This document shows positions 1 to 10,740 of a DNA stretch of 64,000 nucleotides, piece by piece; within the stretch, counting starts at the first letter, position 1; each line of letters starts with the position of its first letter. Under the pieces are notes generated by a model. It did not search any database. It was given only the letters and a program-made list of their open reading frames with translations, and had not been told where the DNA came from. The stretch comes from Nereocystis luetkeana. Lineage: Eukaryota > Sar > Phaeophyceae > Laminariales > Laminariaceae. Location of the stretch: NCBI GenBank assembly GCA_031213475.1, contig JARUPZ010000012.1, positions 9,816,727-9,880,726 of the forward strand, written 5' to 3'. A program made the translations under genes and the position numbers.

Positions 1-1040
1 GCTACATCCCAAACATATAACAGGTTTGTTCCAGAAAAAAAAACACACACACACAAAAAGCTTCCTTGGTAATCGTCAAAAAAATGTATAGCCACCAAGA
101 GAGTATTGAATCCTGAGGCTAATCCCTCAACGTTGACCGCCTCACCCACTGGCGTAGATGGTCAAATCGAATTGAGGTATCTGCGGTAAATAATATTACC
201 ATACCGTACCGTAATTGGGAACATAAGTTTATTTGCGGGGTATTTGGTTGGGTGGTAACTAGAAACCACAGAAATGCGAATAATTGCACCGTATTTGTGT
301 GGATGGGAATGGAATAACATGATTTTCCCGGTAACGATATGGATGGGAAAGGGAGAACGTGATGTGCTTGGTAAGGGTTTGGATGGGAAAGGAATTGCAA
401 TTTAACACGAAAACGTTCCGTTTACCAATCACCGCGTTTTTACCGCGGTAAAATTACCGAAGTGATCCCTGAATATTACCAACACGCCATGAAACCTGAC
501 GTATGGACATGCCAAGTGCGTGCATCCACGTCTCCTCAGGCTGCTTGGAATGCAAGCCTGTGTATCAGCATTGCAAAAGCAGACATCTTATTCCAGACGG
601 TGAAGTGTGTACGATCCAACTTGGCTGTAAAGAATGCTATTAATAGCCTGCGTACCAGCAATACAAATACAACTATCTTAAACCGTAAAAGAGTTAAATC
701 TAACAATAAGGAATACCTGGTACTGTCTAACGGATCCTACAGCAGTTACGCGGTTGGTGTCTAAACTGTAAATCAGGGTACTCCATCACATTGGTCTACC
801 CTGAATAGCCGTAGATGAAGCTTACATGACGATTTAGGGATGGGTTCTATATACATCAGAACACCCAAAAGAGGGGGGTAGATTATACTGCTTTTCTAAA
901 CGAACGACAGCCCAATGAGACTATAGACCAACTCACACCTCGTCAATGAGGCTAAGACGCTCTTGGTAAGAGTTTAACCCTTGTACTTCCGGGCGTGGGG
1001 CTGTACCGATGATAGAAGAGTAAAACGCAAAGTGAACGAA
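1..1040. other. Intergenic, no supported gene
   Basis: I see no coding region here. Between about 300 and 395 the + strand repeats a loose GGATGGGAA word several times with intervening T-rich spacers. Around 435-455 there is a small self-complementary stretch (TTTTACCGCGGTAAAA). A 100-codon open frame at 462-764 has no recognisable domain and a composition typical of chance frames. Confidence 0.6.
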
Positions 1041-1133
1041 AGACGAGTTGGACAGCGCTGAGTACTTGTCAGATTTCCCTCACGCCGACCACGCAGTTCA
1101 TTGGTCCTCGTTAAGCCCTGATGAGCTTAAACC

Positions 1134-1760
1134 TTACCTGCAAATCGTACGTGCTGCGTCAAAGACAACCCCTAAACGCAGCACACCAGCCACTCGAGGT
1201 AGAAGGTGTTGGGGGGTGGACGGTTGTCGAGGATAAAGGTGGAGACTCCATCGGTGTGAGGGGTAAAGCTCGCCAAAGATCGGTTGGGAGGTAAAGCGGG
1301 GCAGGGTGGTGCACGTGCGTTGCTCGAAACGCATCCAGCTGTCGCGTCCCAGAAGAAGGGGGTTTCGCATAGTCCCATGTGGCACGATGCACGATTGTAC
1401 GGCAAGTTCGGCGGAGGGAGTATTGTCGTGCAAGAAATGGATACTGAGTCGTACGGAAGTCGAAGTGAGGAGCCGAGCGGATTTGCCGAAACCGCCCCAG
1501 GAACGAGATTAAGCGTGTCGCTCACAGATGTCCGACGCAACGTTGCTGTTCTTCATGCGGGCCTAAGCTTTAGCGGAGATGAAGGTCTGGGGGGGGGTGG
1601 TGCCCAGGAGGGCTACTAGACAGTAGAGGTTGGATGCGGAGGGTCCACTCGTTGTGTACTCGAATGCTGGTCGTGAAGGAGGCGTCGTCGACGGTCGCTG
1701 TACCGCTCGAGAGGCCCGGTCCATGTTCGGCAGTGAGGGGGGGGGGGGCTAGGATAAACA
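1134..1760 (-). pseudogene. Retroelement aspartic-protease region, decayed
   Basis: Read on the minus strand, this holds the protease segment of a Ty3/gypsy-like element. Two blocks match the better preserved element at 41.9-42.3 kb: a segment around 1,640-1,720 containing TATVDDASF (there TITLDDASF), and LLLGRDSWMRF near 1,326-1,362 (there ILLGRDSWMRLK). The G-R-D-S-W block corresponds to the 'LGRDW'-type motif near the C-terminus of retroviral-type proteases. The reading frame changes between the two blocks and no canonical D-T/S-G catalytic motif is visible, so it is broken. It lies directly downstream, in the minus sense, of the NADAR relic, the same order as in the 35.6-46.0 kb element. 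Nothing resembling reverse transcriptase follows toward position 1. Confidence 0.6.
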
Positions 1761-1947
1761 CCAGCTCCGGCCGAAATGCCAGATACGAAAGTGTGCGGAG
1801 GAGTTGCTTCGGGGAGCCAGACGATCAGTATTTGGTCCAGCGCAGAGGCCGCGGCAAGAGCTGGAACGGTTGCAATGATCTCGTGTATCTCAGTACTGGA
1901 GGGTGGGACGCGCAAGGCGCGGGGGCGACGGTGGAGGAAGAGGGTCA

Positions 1948-2381
1948 AGCTGGTACCGAATCTTCATGAGGAGTTCGTCTAAAAGATTTAGTCCTGGCCA
2001 ATGCTGAGGTCGTAACACTCGCACATCGTCGGACCTGAAGCCGATGCCTCAGACGAGATCATGAGGGTTGGGTTCGGCGAGGGGATTGTCGCCGGTGCCT
2101 ACGAGTTGTTGAACCGAGAAATTGACTAGGTTGCTCTTGAAAATGACGTCGTAACGGTGTTGCTCCCAAAGCTCACGGTTAGAATTGGAGACTGGGCGAC
2201 CGAGTTTTTTTCGTTGTGCGGGAATTGAAGAGAACATGATGTTCTGGCGAGCTACTGTGTCGCCGAAATGCTAGACCTTCTCCGACGACGTATACTGTTC
2301 CGCGCGGTTGTACTGCTCGCAGGTAACGGTGAACGTTAAAGGGCACCACTAGGAGAAGACCGAGGAATGACCAAAAACAAA
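1948..2381 (-). pseudogene. NADAR (YbiA-like) domain relic, retroelement-borne
   Basis: A single minus-strand frame of about 145 codons carries the whole NADAR fold pattern, broken by three in-frame stops (2349-2351, 2271-2273, 2049-2051). Visible motifs in order are EQYNRAEQYTSSEK (family: CAEQYMMAEK), FGDT, KKLGRPV, ELWEQHRYDVIFKSNLVNFS, GTGDNPLAEPNPHDLV followed by stop-GIG where the family has WGIG, then HWPGLNLLDELLMKIR (family: W-x-G-x-NLLG-x-ALM-x-VR). The last stop is TGA in the place of the conserved Trp TGG. NADAR proteins hydrolyse N-glycosidic bonds in riboflavin-pathway intermediates, and some remove ADP-ribose from guanine. The domain sits just upstream of a retroelement protease segment on the same strand. 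The family assignment is strong; a present function is excluded by the stops. Confidence 0.85.
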
Positions 2382-3200
2382 GCGGAAGGGGTTCAGCGTC
2401 GAGGGAAGTGGGGGGAAGCAGGTGGGGGGGGACGTTGTCGGGAAAGGCGTCGGTAAGACGGTTTTGTTCCCCGAGGGCGTGCGAGGGAACGTCGATCGTG
2501 CCGAGGCCCCGGGAGGATGCCCGTGGCGGCGTGACGCTCGGGATCGAGCACCCCGGGAGTCCCTGCTGACAGCATTTTACGTATGCGAAGGAAATAATAA
2601 CTCGGAAGAAGACGCGGTACCTGCAGTAGTCCGTGACCGGGGTGAGGGTGTCGGTACAGGTGGCTCCTGGCATAATCTTGGTGATGTGATCGAGTCTTCG
2701 GCGGAAGATTCCGGGGGGAAACCGTCCCGTGGGCCCAGAGAGAGTGGTGTACTCAGCACGGGGTGAGCAGCTACGAGCCCAGGAAAACCTGTGGAACAAC
2801 AGAAGGCCGGAGTGTGTGCTCTCCGTGGTCGGCGGACGCCGGTTGACGTGCGCCGATGACATCGTTGGTCAGAGGATGTAGACGAGTCAGGGGTCGATAG
2901 CCCTGGGATAGGGGCAACAGAGCCGGGGAGGGAGTGGATACCGCTGTTGGCCGTTGTTGTCGTATCGCCCACGAGATTGGCAAGATCCGCAGAGGCTTCG
3001 GCAATATCGGGCAAGGCGCGGCGTCACGCATCGACTGGGGATGCCGAGGAGAGCGGCGTGGAGGGGTTCAGCGAGTCCACCCTGTCCTGCCCACACCGCA
3101 CACCAATCGATTGAGGAGGGCAGCCAGCCATAGGTGGGCGATCCCTTTATGCTCAATCCCTCCCTCCTTGTTATTCCATCCCATTCGCCTCTTTTGATGT
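2382..3200 (-). pseudogene. Pro/Ser-rich upstream part of the NADAR-bearing relic
   Basis: The minus strand upstream of the NADAR domain has overlapping open frames (for example 2577-3014, rich in P, S, T and R). They run into the NADAR frame through a PTTSPPTCFPPLPSTLNPF stretch. By position this would be the linker between Gag and NADAR. I find no zinc knuckle here and no clear match to the Gag of the two other elements. The plus strand is also open at 2422-2766 (114 codons, acidic and glycine-rich), so the coding strand is not certain for this part. Confidence 0.3.
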
Positions 3201-3285
3201 CAGCTTCTGTCAACTGATACAATAGCAAACGGCAAGGATGAAAAGGACAGCGTGGATTTCGGCAACGCGCCCCTCGAGGAAGACG

Positions 3286-4450
3286 ACTTCCCTGTCCCAC
3301 GACCCGCGACACCTCCGACCTTCCAGACGCCACGTCCCACGTCACCGCCGATCTCCCTGACGAAACGACCCAAGGCTCCTTCGATCTCTCTGACACTGTG
3401 GGCCAAGACACAACGCCGGCCCCGGTTACTCCCGCTACTCCTCACAGACATGAGGACACCTGAGCCGCACCCGAACTCCATGCTTGGATCCAGGAGTTCG
3501 GACTAAAACGTTCTCGGGCGGCGAAAAGACTCTCGGGACTTCTTGACGAGCAGAACGCTCGGGAACAGAGGAATTCGCAGAAGCGAAACTTGTTGTGGGT
3601 TCCCTCAAGGCCCGCCAGGCGCTGTCCCTGGCTTCTCAAGGCCTCCCCTATATACCTACCCGTGCTGTTATGGCCGCTGTCCCCTCCACCCACACCCCCG
3701 GCCCGGCGGTGTCTTCTGCCACCCCAGTTCTCGCCCCCGCCACTAAGGCGACTCCCACCTCCCCGGCGCCTCTTCCGACCACTTCTGCCTCTCTGGACTT
3801 TGTGCTGGGCTTGGCGTCCTTCTTGTTCTTCAACGCTTCAGGACGCCATCTGGTGTCGTCGCGTAATGTTCCTGAAGACAACCGGGCCGCCATCTCGACG
3901 GCTGCCTCGCCCATAGTGTGATTTACCACACGAGCTTCACCACTGTTCGGGAAGCCTTCGAGGCCCTTCCCAACATCACCACCCCGGAAGTCAGGATTAA
4001 GCTACTCCGCCTGATAGCCATTCTGAGGAACTTCCACAACTCAACTCACTACACATGGCCCCCCGTGGCTGTGGACAATGCCTCCCGCGCCCAACGCCAA
4101 CAGAGGACGGCAGGATGTTCCGACGGTCATTTGCCGGTAAAGTACCGTCACCCTGGCGACGACGATGACCGCGACAACGACAACAACGATATTATCAAAA
4201 ACAGCAGCAACATCAACAACCAGGCCCGCCGTACGTCGTTTTCGAGCTCCATCACTCGCCCCCGGATCGGTAACAGCGGCGCCTCCCCCCGGCCCGCGAC
4301 AACGGCAGTACCGACACTTGACACCGCTATCGAGAGCGTAGAGTACAAAGGAGACTGCGAAGGATGTGGCACGGCCCTCAAATCGGTTTTGTATTCGAGA
4401 CGGGAACCCATGTTACAATTCACTGCTTTGAGTTCGATTATTTTCTCTTC
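3286..4450 (+). pseudogene. Unassigned broken coding-like region
   Basis: Three plus-strand frames look coding in succession, which suggests one reading frame damaged by frameshifts and stops. The first is an acidic/Thr-rich stretch (TSDLPDATSHVTADLPDE, about 3,300-3,470). It is followed after a stop by a basic helix (WIQEFGLKRSRAAKRLSGLL, about 3,480-3,590), then an Ala/Pro/Thr-rich segment (3595-3921), and finally a segment beginning with a helical stretch EAFEALPNITTPEVRIKLL (3918 onward), which runs into an Asp/Asn-rich low-complexity tract near 4,150-4,230. I do not recognise a family. It lies head-to-head with the NADAR-bearing relic and may be the start of a different element. Confidence 0.3.
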
Positions 4451-5400
4451 TATCTTCTTTCCTTCGTTTCACTTTGTTTCTCTTTTGTTCCGGTTCCCCC
4501 CCCCGCCGTCCTTCTGCCGGTATGTTCCTCTCCTTCGTGATGCTTCGTGCTAGCAGCAGTTATCTGTTCCTCTTGATGTTTTGTTTTGTTCTATGAATAG
4601 CAGCTTTTCGATCTCTTTCCATCATTTGTAATATGTTTCGTTTCACATTTGTTTCTTTCTTTTTTATGGTATGTTTGTTCATGTTTCTGGTCTGGCTTGT
4701 GTTGTTGTGTTCTCGTGCCCGGTACGTTGACATTTCATTTGATGTGCTTGCTCCCTCTCTGGAATCTCACACTGCCACTTTATTAGTGGTTGGTTGCAGC
4801 AGTACGATGCAATACAATCTGCGGGTAATACGATAAATGCATAGCAGAGGGACCACACTCGGAGTATCGATTGTTTCCGAATCGAGCAAATTTCGTGCTC
4901 TGAACGCTGAGACTATTAGGGTGCTTGCGGCCTCAACACTGCAAGTTACTGGGAGTGTGAGCAGGACTCAACTTCAAACCTCGAAATACTGCCTGAATGT
5001 TGCGAGTAAGTGCGAGTGTGAGTAGTACTAAATATCCAAAAGCCACGGGTGCAAGGAGTGCCCGCAGGATCGGACGCCGAAATATCCGAATGAACGGTCG
5101 TCAATATTATCACTTTAATCGAGAGGATGAGGTGTGTTAAATCGAGGGGTCAGAGCAGAGGTCAGACGACCGTGCTGGTAGAATATTGAAATGAAAACGA
5201 TGTCGAACTTACTTCATCACAAACACGAGGATGATGGAGACGGCAGCAGCAGTGGTAACGGAACTATAAATGCCGTACGAGACGTATCTGCACGAAGAAC
5301 GGCTGTAATTGGGGTGGTCATCGACAAGAGATTGTGCCGGATTGGGTCGTCCTGAGCAAAAAGGCCAGACGATGCTCGTAAAATATCAATATGGGAAGGT
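4451..5400. other. Intergenic, T-rich then unremarkable
   Basis: A strongly T-rich plus strand (4,430-4,690) is followed by unique-looking sequence. Short open frames at 4633-4836 and 4837-5025 show no domain and read as translated low-complexity DNA. No gene is supported. Confidence 0.5.
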
Positions 5401-5414
5401 GCAGATAGATGCTC

Positions 5415-6030
5415 CGAGTACCTTGGAGTAAAGAAACGAGTATCGGAGATAAATTACTTGAGGTACTTCGTGTACTCGGAGTATTTCAGGGCTCGATACT
5501 CCGGGATACTGCTCGTACTCGGAGTATTTTGGGGTTCGATACTCTGAAATACCGCTGTACTCCGAGTATTTTGGGGTTTATTACTCTGAATACTCGTTGT
5601 ACTCGAAGTATTTGGGGATCTTGTACTGCTCCTACTTTAAGTACTCGGAGTACTTGGGCATTTCGTACTGCGAAAGCTTCAATACTCGGAGTATTTCAGG
5701 GTTTCATATTCCGAGGTACGAGTATTACTCGGAGTATTTCAGGGTTTTATACTCCCAAGGTACTCCGGGTTAGAGTATTACTCGGAGTATTTAACTCGGA
5801 TGAAGTATTCCTGGGTTCAATACTCGCGATACTCGGAGCACTCCGAGTAATTTAGATGTTTGTACTCCGGGTACTGCTTGTACTCGACTTTAAGTACTGC
5901 TCATACTCCCAGTACGCGGAGTATTTGGGCCTTCAATACTGCTCATACTCCAAGTACTCCGAGTATTTAGGCCACCAGTACTCTAATACTCGGAGTACTC
6001 GGAGTACGAAAATTACTCGGAGTGGCTGTG
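5415..6030. repeat. ACTCGGAGTA palindromic minisatellite
   Basis: About 0.6 kb made of degenerate units of roughly 50-56 bp built around GTACTCGGAGTATTT, followed by a G-run and a variable ATACTC half. The core ACTCGGAGT / ACTCCGAGT is close to self-complementary, and the right end (5,985-6,020) collapses into ACTCGGAGTACTCGGAGTAC. Frames through it translate as repetitive peptides (YSEYLG-like) and are artefacts of the repeat. Confidence 0.85.
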
Positions 6031-7734
6031 AAAAAGAGATAAATGGGTACATAACTAACTGTGTGAAGAACACGGGTTAACTCGTCTCTCGCGGCCGGGT
6101 TGATAGTTGCGAGGCAGACAGACAGACGCGGCCAACCCATTGGCCGACTTCGCGCCCTGTTGGAGGTACAGTCAGGTGTCGTATGCCTTCGGTCAACTTT
6201 TTTTTTACCTGTAACGCATCCGGCCAGTTCGTTCGTGAGTCTCCGCGTTGGGGTGATAGGCGGTTTGTGTTGTCTCACCACAGGTGCTGCAGGCAGGCTT
6301 CTTCCTCCCGCAGCAGTATGCAGTTGAGTTGTCTTTGCTCGAGGCAAGGTCTTCGCGCCGAAACTCATCATCATCGCCTCGGGCACCCAACAAAGCGGTG
6401 TAGCGAGCGTCGCTCCTCGGTTGGTTCAATACTAAAAATTGCGGCGGGTTTTCGATATGTAACGGCAAAGTACGATCTCGACCAAAAACACTGCGGGACA
6501 AACACAAGCTTTGGCAGGGCACCTTCTCGTGTCAAGCGTGCATGATTGTGTGTGTGTACAGCAGTGTGCTGCGGCAGAAGGAGATAGGGAGGATCATTTG
6601 GAAATTGGGTGTTGTTGCAGAGCTATAGAGGAAGGTACTGCTTTGTTGTCTGCAATAGTCCACAGCGAGGCGTATGTAGTGCACAAAAGACGACAGAGAA
6701 GATTGCGGGAACCCCTCGGTAGCTCGAAATACTCTTATTTCGACGGACTTCGGGTGAAGCGGCCGTAGATGATGAGGACCGAACGTTCAAATCACAGGAG
6801 GGCAGGAACACATGCGTGTTTCGAAGATGACGTCGCAAAGGACAAGATCTTGGAACGTTGCACGAAGGCAGCTTGCAAAAGGTGATTTCGAAGTATGTGA
6901 GAAATACATTTTTTTTACGTCGTTGCACGAAGGGAGCTCACACAAGTTGATTTTGAAGTACGTGAGATATTCATTTTTTAAGCAAGTTGGTATTAGAGGC
7001 AATACTATGATGAAGTTATAAATTGGGCATCACGCTGTCTATACCTGGTATATGATTAATAGATATGTTTTCCTGGATTATCGCCGAAACACAACGAACG
7101 GTTACCCCCGGTTTTCGGCTCATTCCGGCTTGAAAAACTACAATCGACTAGAAAACCTTCCGACAGACACCAAAAATATTTTCCCTGGCTTTTGTGGCTC
7201 CGACAAAAACAGATTCTAGGCCTTTTCGGCTCGGACCCGTTCTACGATAGAGGTAGCACATTTTCGCTATTATGTTTCTGACAGACGGGGTTCCATGAGC
7301 CGAAAACGTCGGAATGCCAATCTTGTTTTCGAAGCATAGCGTTTTCTAAACTCGGGCCATGGGATTATTCACCGCGATGCAATTTGATTTTTGCTGAAGT
7401 CAGTTTTCGGGTGAGGTATCGAGCTCCTTAAGTGAGGAGCCTCAGAAAATTTAAGGCGAACACCTATTGTAGCACGCCTCCTCGGACATAGAAAATCAGC
7501 TCGAAACCTTGAAAACCGGCTTGTACGTGAGGAAATTTGCCTTTTTTGTTGTAGTCGGAGCAGGCTCGACCGGCTCGCAGAATAACGTTGCCCAAATCGG
7601 CCAGCAGGCGCCAGAAATCCGTAATGCAGCTGGTCTAATATTACCCCTTTTTTGGAATATTGCCCTTTCTTTAGAAATAGTTTTCCTTTGAATTTAAATA
7701 TCTACCAGTAGATAGAACTACTTACTTAGATATA
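6031..7734. other. Intergenic, no supported gene
   Basis: Unique-looking sequence. A short duplication is visible at about 6,850-6,960, where TTGCACGAAG-G-AGCT and the following AAGTTGATTTTGAAGTA-type phrase occur twice about 65 bp apart. Open frames here (for example 6100-6327 and 6511-6768) lack recognisable motifs. Confidence 0.5.
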
Positions 7735-8095
7735 AATCCCTGAGCGTGCTCGGTTGGTACAACCCTGGCCTCTCAGAGATCCCACTTGCAAACCGCCTCC
7801 TTTTATTACTTGCCGGACCTTTCAAGCGGTTCTTTGTTTTCTCCATTTCTCTTGGCACTCTCGGTCCTTTCTTTCTTTTTTATGCTTTCGTTTCATGTGC
7901 TTGCGTGTACTCCGAGCACGGCACAGCGGGAGCGCCCGGCGCCGTCGCGAGTGTCAGCGGGTACGGTTCTGACGGGTAGAGGGGGGGTTGCAAGGAGCGC
8001 TGTCGCCGTTTTCGTGCCTAGGCGTCGCGTGTACCTCGAAACACGAGAGATGCACGAAGGGGCTCTGCCTGGCCTCAATTTGTGATTTTGGATAG
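7735..8095 (+). repeat. Dispersed repeat A, copy 1 (about 0.35 kb)
   Basis: This copy and the one at 9,232-9,562 share the same succession: TGAGCGTGCTCGGTTGGT, CTGGCCTCTCAGAG, a T/C-rich middle, CCGAGCACGGCA, a G-run TAGAGGGGGGGTTGCAAGG, then GTGCCTAGGCGTCGCGTG and a closing TGATAGAGTAT-like end. The two are in the same orientation. The first 30 bases resemble a tRNA D-arm/A-box, so a SINE origin is possible, but I cannot find a convincing B box. Confidence 0.75.
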
Positions 8096-8169
8096 AGTAT
8101 CTACGATTTATTTGCCAAATAAATGTAAATTAAGTACACAGTAGTAGTGCTTATATCAATCACACCATC

Positions 8170-9215
8170 CACGTATAGAAGGGAAATCATAATTCAACGA
8201 CTTCAGAAATAACCAATCAGACCAGGGATATAATTAGCTGTTGCGCTGGCGCAACATTTTGGTCGAAATGGCCGTTTTCCTGTGAGCCCCTTCTTTGAAT
8301 TCGCCGCAGGCTATTTTTTGAAGCCCTTTTCCCATAGAACATAAGACGTTTAGATTATGATCCCGATACACGCCTTTTCGAGGTTCGGGAGGCGTTTAAA
8401 CACACTTGTTACTTGGCATTTAATTTTGGGCGTATATTCGCGCATACAATATTTTGCTGCGCGCAACATACACCGGACCACTACTGATACTCCTGAATCA
8501 CAGACCTGAATGCTTGACGAAACTATAGACCAAAATTAAGCGTGAACCCCTTCATGAAATTCTTTACGTGTTTACTGCAATCACTTGTACCCGCCCTTTC
8601 CTAATCCCCCTTTGATTTCCGCCACCCCCCTGCACCTACCACCCTGGTACCTGCTACCTGCTGTTGCAAGTGCTAAGTTATCTCCTCTCAAATTATTTTT
8701 TGAAAAAAGGTCGAATGACAGAGTTCGCTGTCCTAACAAATGGCCAGGCTTTTTCACTGCAACGCTCAGAAGGTTGTGTGGTGCAGCTGCCCAATACTGC
8801 TTAAAAGTGTCCCTATTATAGGAGGGTCTTCCCACACCGCCCTGCTTCCTCTGTATGTAGCCGTATTCCTTCTCCACCCCTCGCCGTGTAACTAGTCGCA
8901 CTTACATATAATATGATGACACCGCTACCCACCCACATCGCAATAATAATATTGTTATATTTCATTGGTATCCAAAGTACATTCAATAAGAAACAGGAAA
9001 GCTGGCTTAGGATTGACTTATTCAATGAGAATGTGTGCGTTATACTCATCTATCTGAGTATATAGTAACGAATCCCGAATTTCAGCGTTTCTTGTCAATC
9101 TCAGCCTGCAATTCTCGTTGCTCGTTTTCTTAATATAGGCATCCTGAACTGCTCTACTCCTACTACTATAAGTATGTGCATATTATTAGGTATAGCTCAG
9201 CTGTTTGTCGCAATA
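8170..9215 (+). repeat. Dispersed repeat B, copy 1, with internal insertion
   Basis: It matches 15,140-15,960 in order and orientation: ATAGAAGGGAA, GACCTGAATGCTTGACGAAAC, TTTACTGCAATCAC, a C-rich stretch with ATTTCCGCCAC, the phrase TTTCATTGGTATCCAAAGTA, and GGTATAGCTCAGCTGTTT at the end. This copy carries about 270 extra bases (about 8,225-8,500) that the other lacks. The frames inside are not conserved as protein between copies. Confidence 0.75.
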
Positions 9216-9231
9216 GAACTACATACTTAGA

Positions 9232-9562
9232 TCACAACCCCTGAGCGTGCTCGGTTGGTGCATCCCTGGCCTCTCAGAGCTCCCACTTCCAAACCGCCTC
9301 CTTTCAATACTTACTTGCCGGACCTTTCCAGCAGTTCTTTGTTTTCTCGGTCCTTTCTTCCTTTTTTCTTCTTTCGTTTCGTGTGCGTGCGTGTTCTCCG
9401 AGCACGGCATCGCGGGAAGACCCGGCACCGTCGCGGGTGCTGGTGGGTAGAGGGGGGGTTGCAAGGAGCGCGGTCGCCGCTTTCGTGCCTAGGCGTCGCG
9501 TGTGCCTCGAGACACGAGGGATGCATGGACAGGCTTTGTCTGGCTTCGATTGATGATTGTTG
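9232..9562 (+). repeat. Dispersed repeat A, copy 2
   Basis: Second copy of the repeat at 7,735-8,095, same orientation, about 1.5 kb downstream. It is slightly shorter because the pyrimidine-rich middle is contracted. Together with repeat B between them, it suggests that nested insertions or segmental duplication shaped this stretch. Confidence 0.75.
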
Positions 9563-10449
9563 ATAGAGTATGACGAGGTATGAAGGTCGTTCGGGAGGGC
9601 AAGAAAATGTTCAAGCGGGGCTTATTTTTGCGACCACGCTAAAGTTGAAAAAGGGAGGTGTGCAGTTTGAACACCAACGTTATCGAGCTGGCGAACGACG
9701 GCCACGGTGAGCACCGGGCTTCACGCGAGGTGGGCGACGAGGCTGATTGTGGCAGAGAGTGATAAAAGCTTTACCCGGACCTAATCGGTAGCGAGGTGGT
9801 CGCGAGAGGGGCGGGCGGCGTACGAGGCTGAGAGAGAAGCTCTTATGTGCGATTTTTCTCTTTTCTTCTTTTCGACCGGGTGTAAGGTGTTCCAACCAGG
9901 CAGAAAAATATTACACGAGAGGGGACGGGGAGTTTTTTTCCTTTCCAAGTTTTCGGTTTCATTTTCATTGTTTTTGCTGCTGCGCCGTGCTGTGCTTTCG
10001 CTTTCTTCGTACATACAGTAGTACAGACATAGAGCATATCGAAAGAAGAAAATAAGTACAGACAGTAGTACCCTACCTGAGGTATGTACGTACGTACGAC
10101 AACAGCGACGCGAAGCGTATATATGTGCCATCCAAGCTGACGTCGGAGCTGTTTTTTCCTGAAGCATGGCGGCGGGACTCTTGGCATTATCAAGTCGCCG
10201 GTTTGCAATTACGATCCTTGCAAAAACTAAACTCAATCGTGGACCTCTGTTCGCTTCGCATAATTTGATGTACTTTTTTCCTTCCTGAGCGAGCGTAGCG
10301 GGCGGCGTCGGCCGCCCGCGGAGCGAAGCGCCTCGTATACCGTATATATATCCAGCAAAAAATACATACATCATCAGCCTTTTCCTTTCTTAGGGCTCGG
10401 TTCCTTGTTGTTGTCGCGTACAAGGTACATACACACCTACCTGTGGTAC
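9563..10449. other. Intergenic; long minus frame not supported as a gene
   Basis: The minus strand is open for 197 codons at 9781-10374, but the translation is rich in R, S, K and aromatic runs, has no recognisable motif, and covers a GC-rich hairpin (about 10,285-10,335: GGGCGGCGTCGGCCGCCCGC). I read it as a chance frame. Short GTAC repeats lie at 10,085-10,100. Confidence 0.45.
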
Positions 10450-10740
10450 TGAATACTTCAACCAAGTAACTTGATGGTGTTATACCCATGGCCCATGGCC
10501 TGAAATTATACGTGTATTATACCAGGTTATAGTGCTGTTTGTTGCCGTGTTCCCTATCGCCCTGCGAGGCGTTCGGCCATTTATTTACCGTTTTATCGTA
10601 TCGTTATCGTTTATCGAAATATCGAAGCTATTATTGAAATACCGATGTTTTTTCGGTTCGACAATTTACTTATTTTTATCGAACGATATATCGAAAGTTT
10701 CGGTACGATATCCAGCACTAATAGATGCCTAGGCAGCAGG
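10450..10740 (-). repeat. TATCGAA-rich dispersed repeat C, inverted copy
   Basis: It shares with 16,255-16,545 the blocks TCAACCAAGTAA-TTGAT, AGTGCTG-TTGCCGTG, TTCGGCC, then an AT-rich tract dominated by TTATCG / TATCGAA, ending GGTACGATATCCAGCACTA. The reverse complement of that end (TAGTG-TGGATATCG) starts the copies at 12,250 and 13,143, so the family occurs in both orientations. No coding capacity is seen. Confidence 0.7.

Noticed and set aside
5409-6080. Repetitive YSEYLG-type protein
   Set aside because: Two open frames follow the minisatellite periodicity and end where it ends; no start context or flanking exon.
9781-10374. 197-codon minus-strand open frame
   Set aside because: Overlaps a GC hairpin and microsatellite patches, second minus frame is open over the same bases, no recognisable domain.
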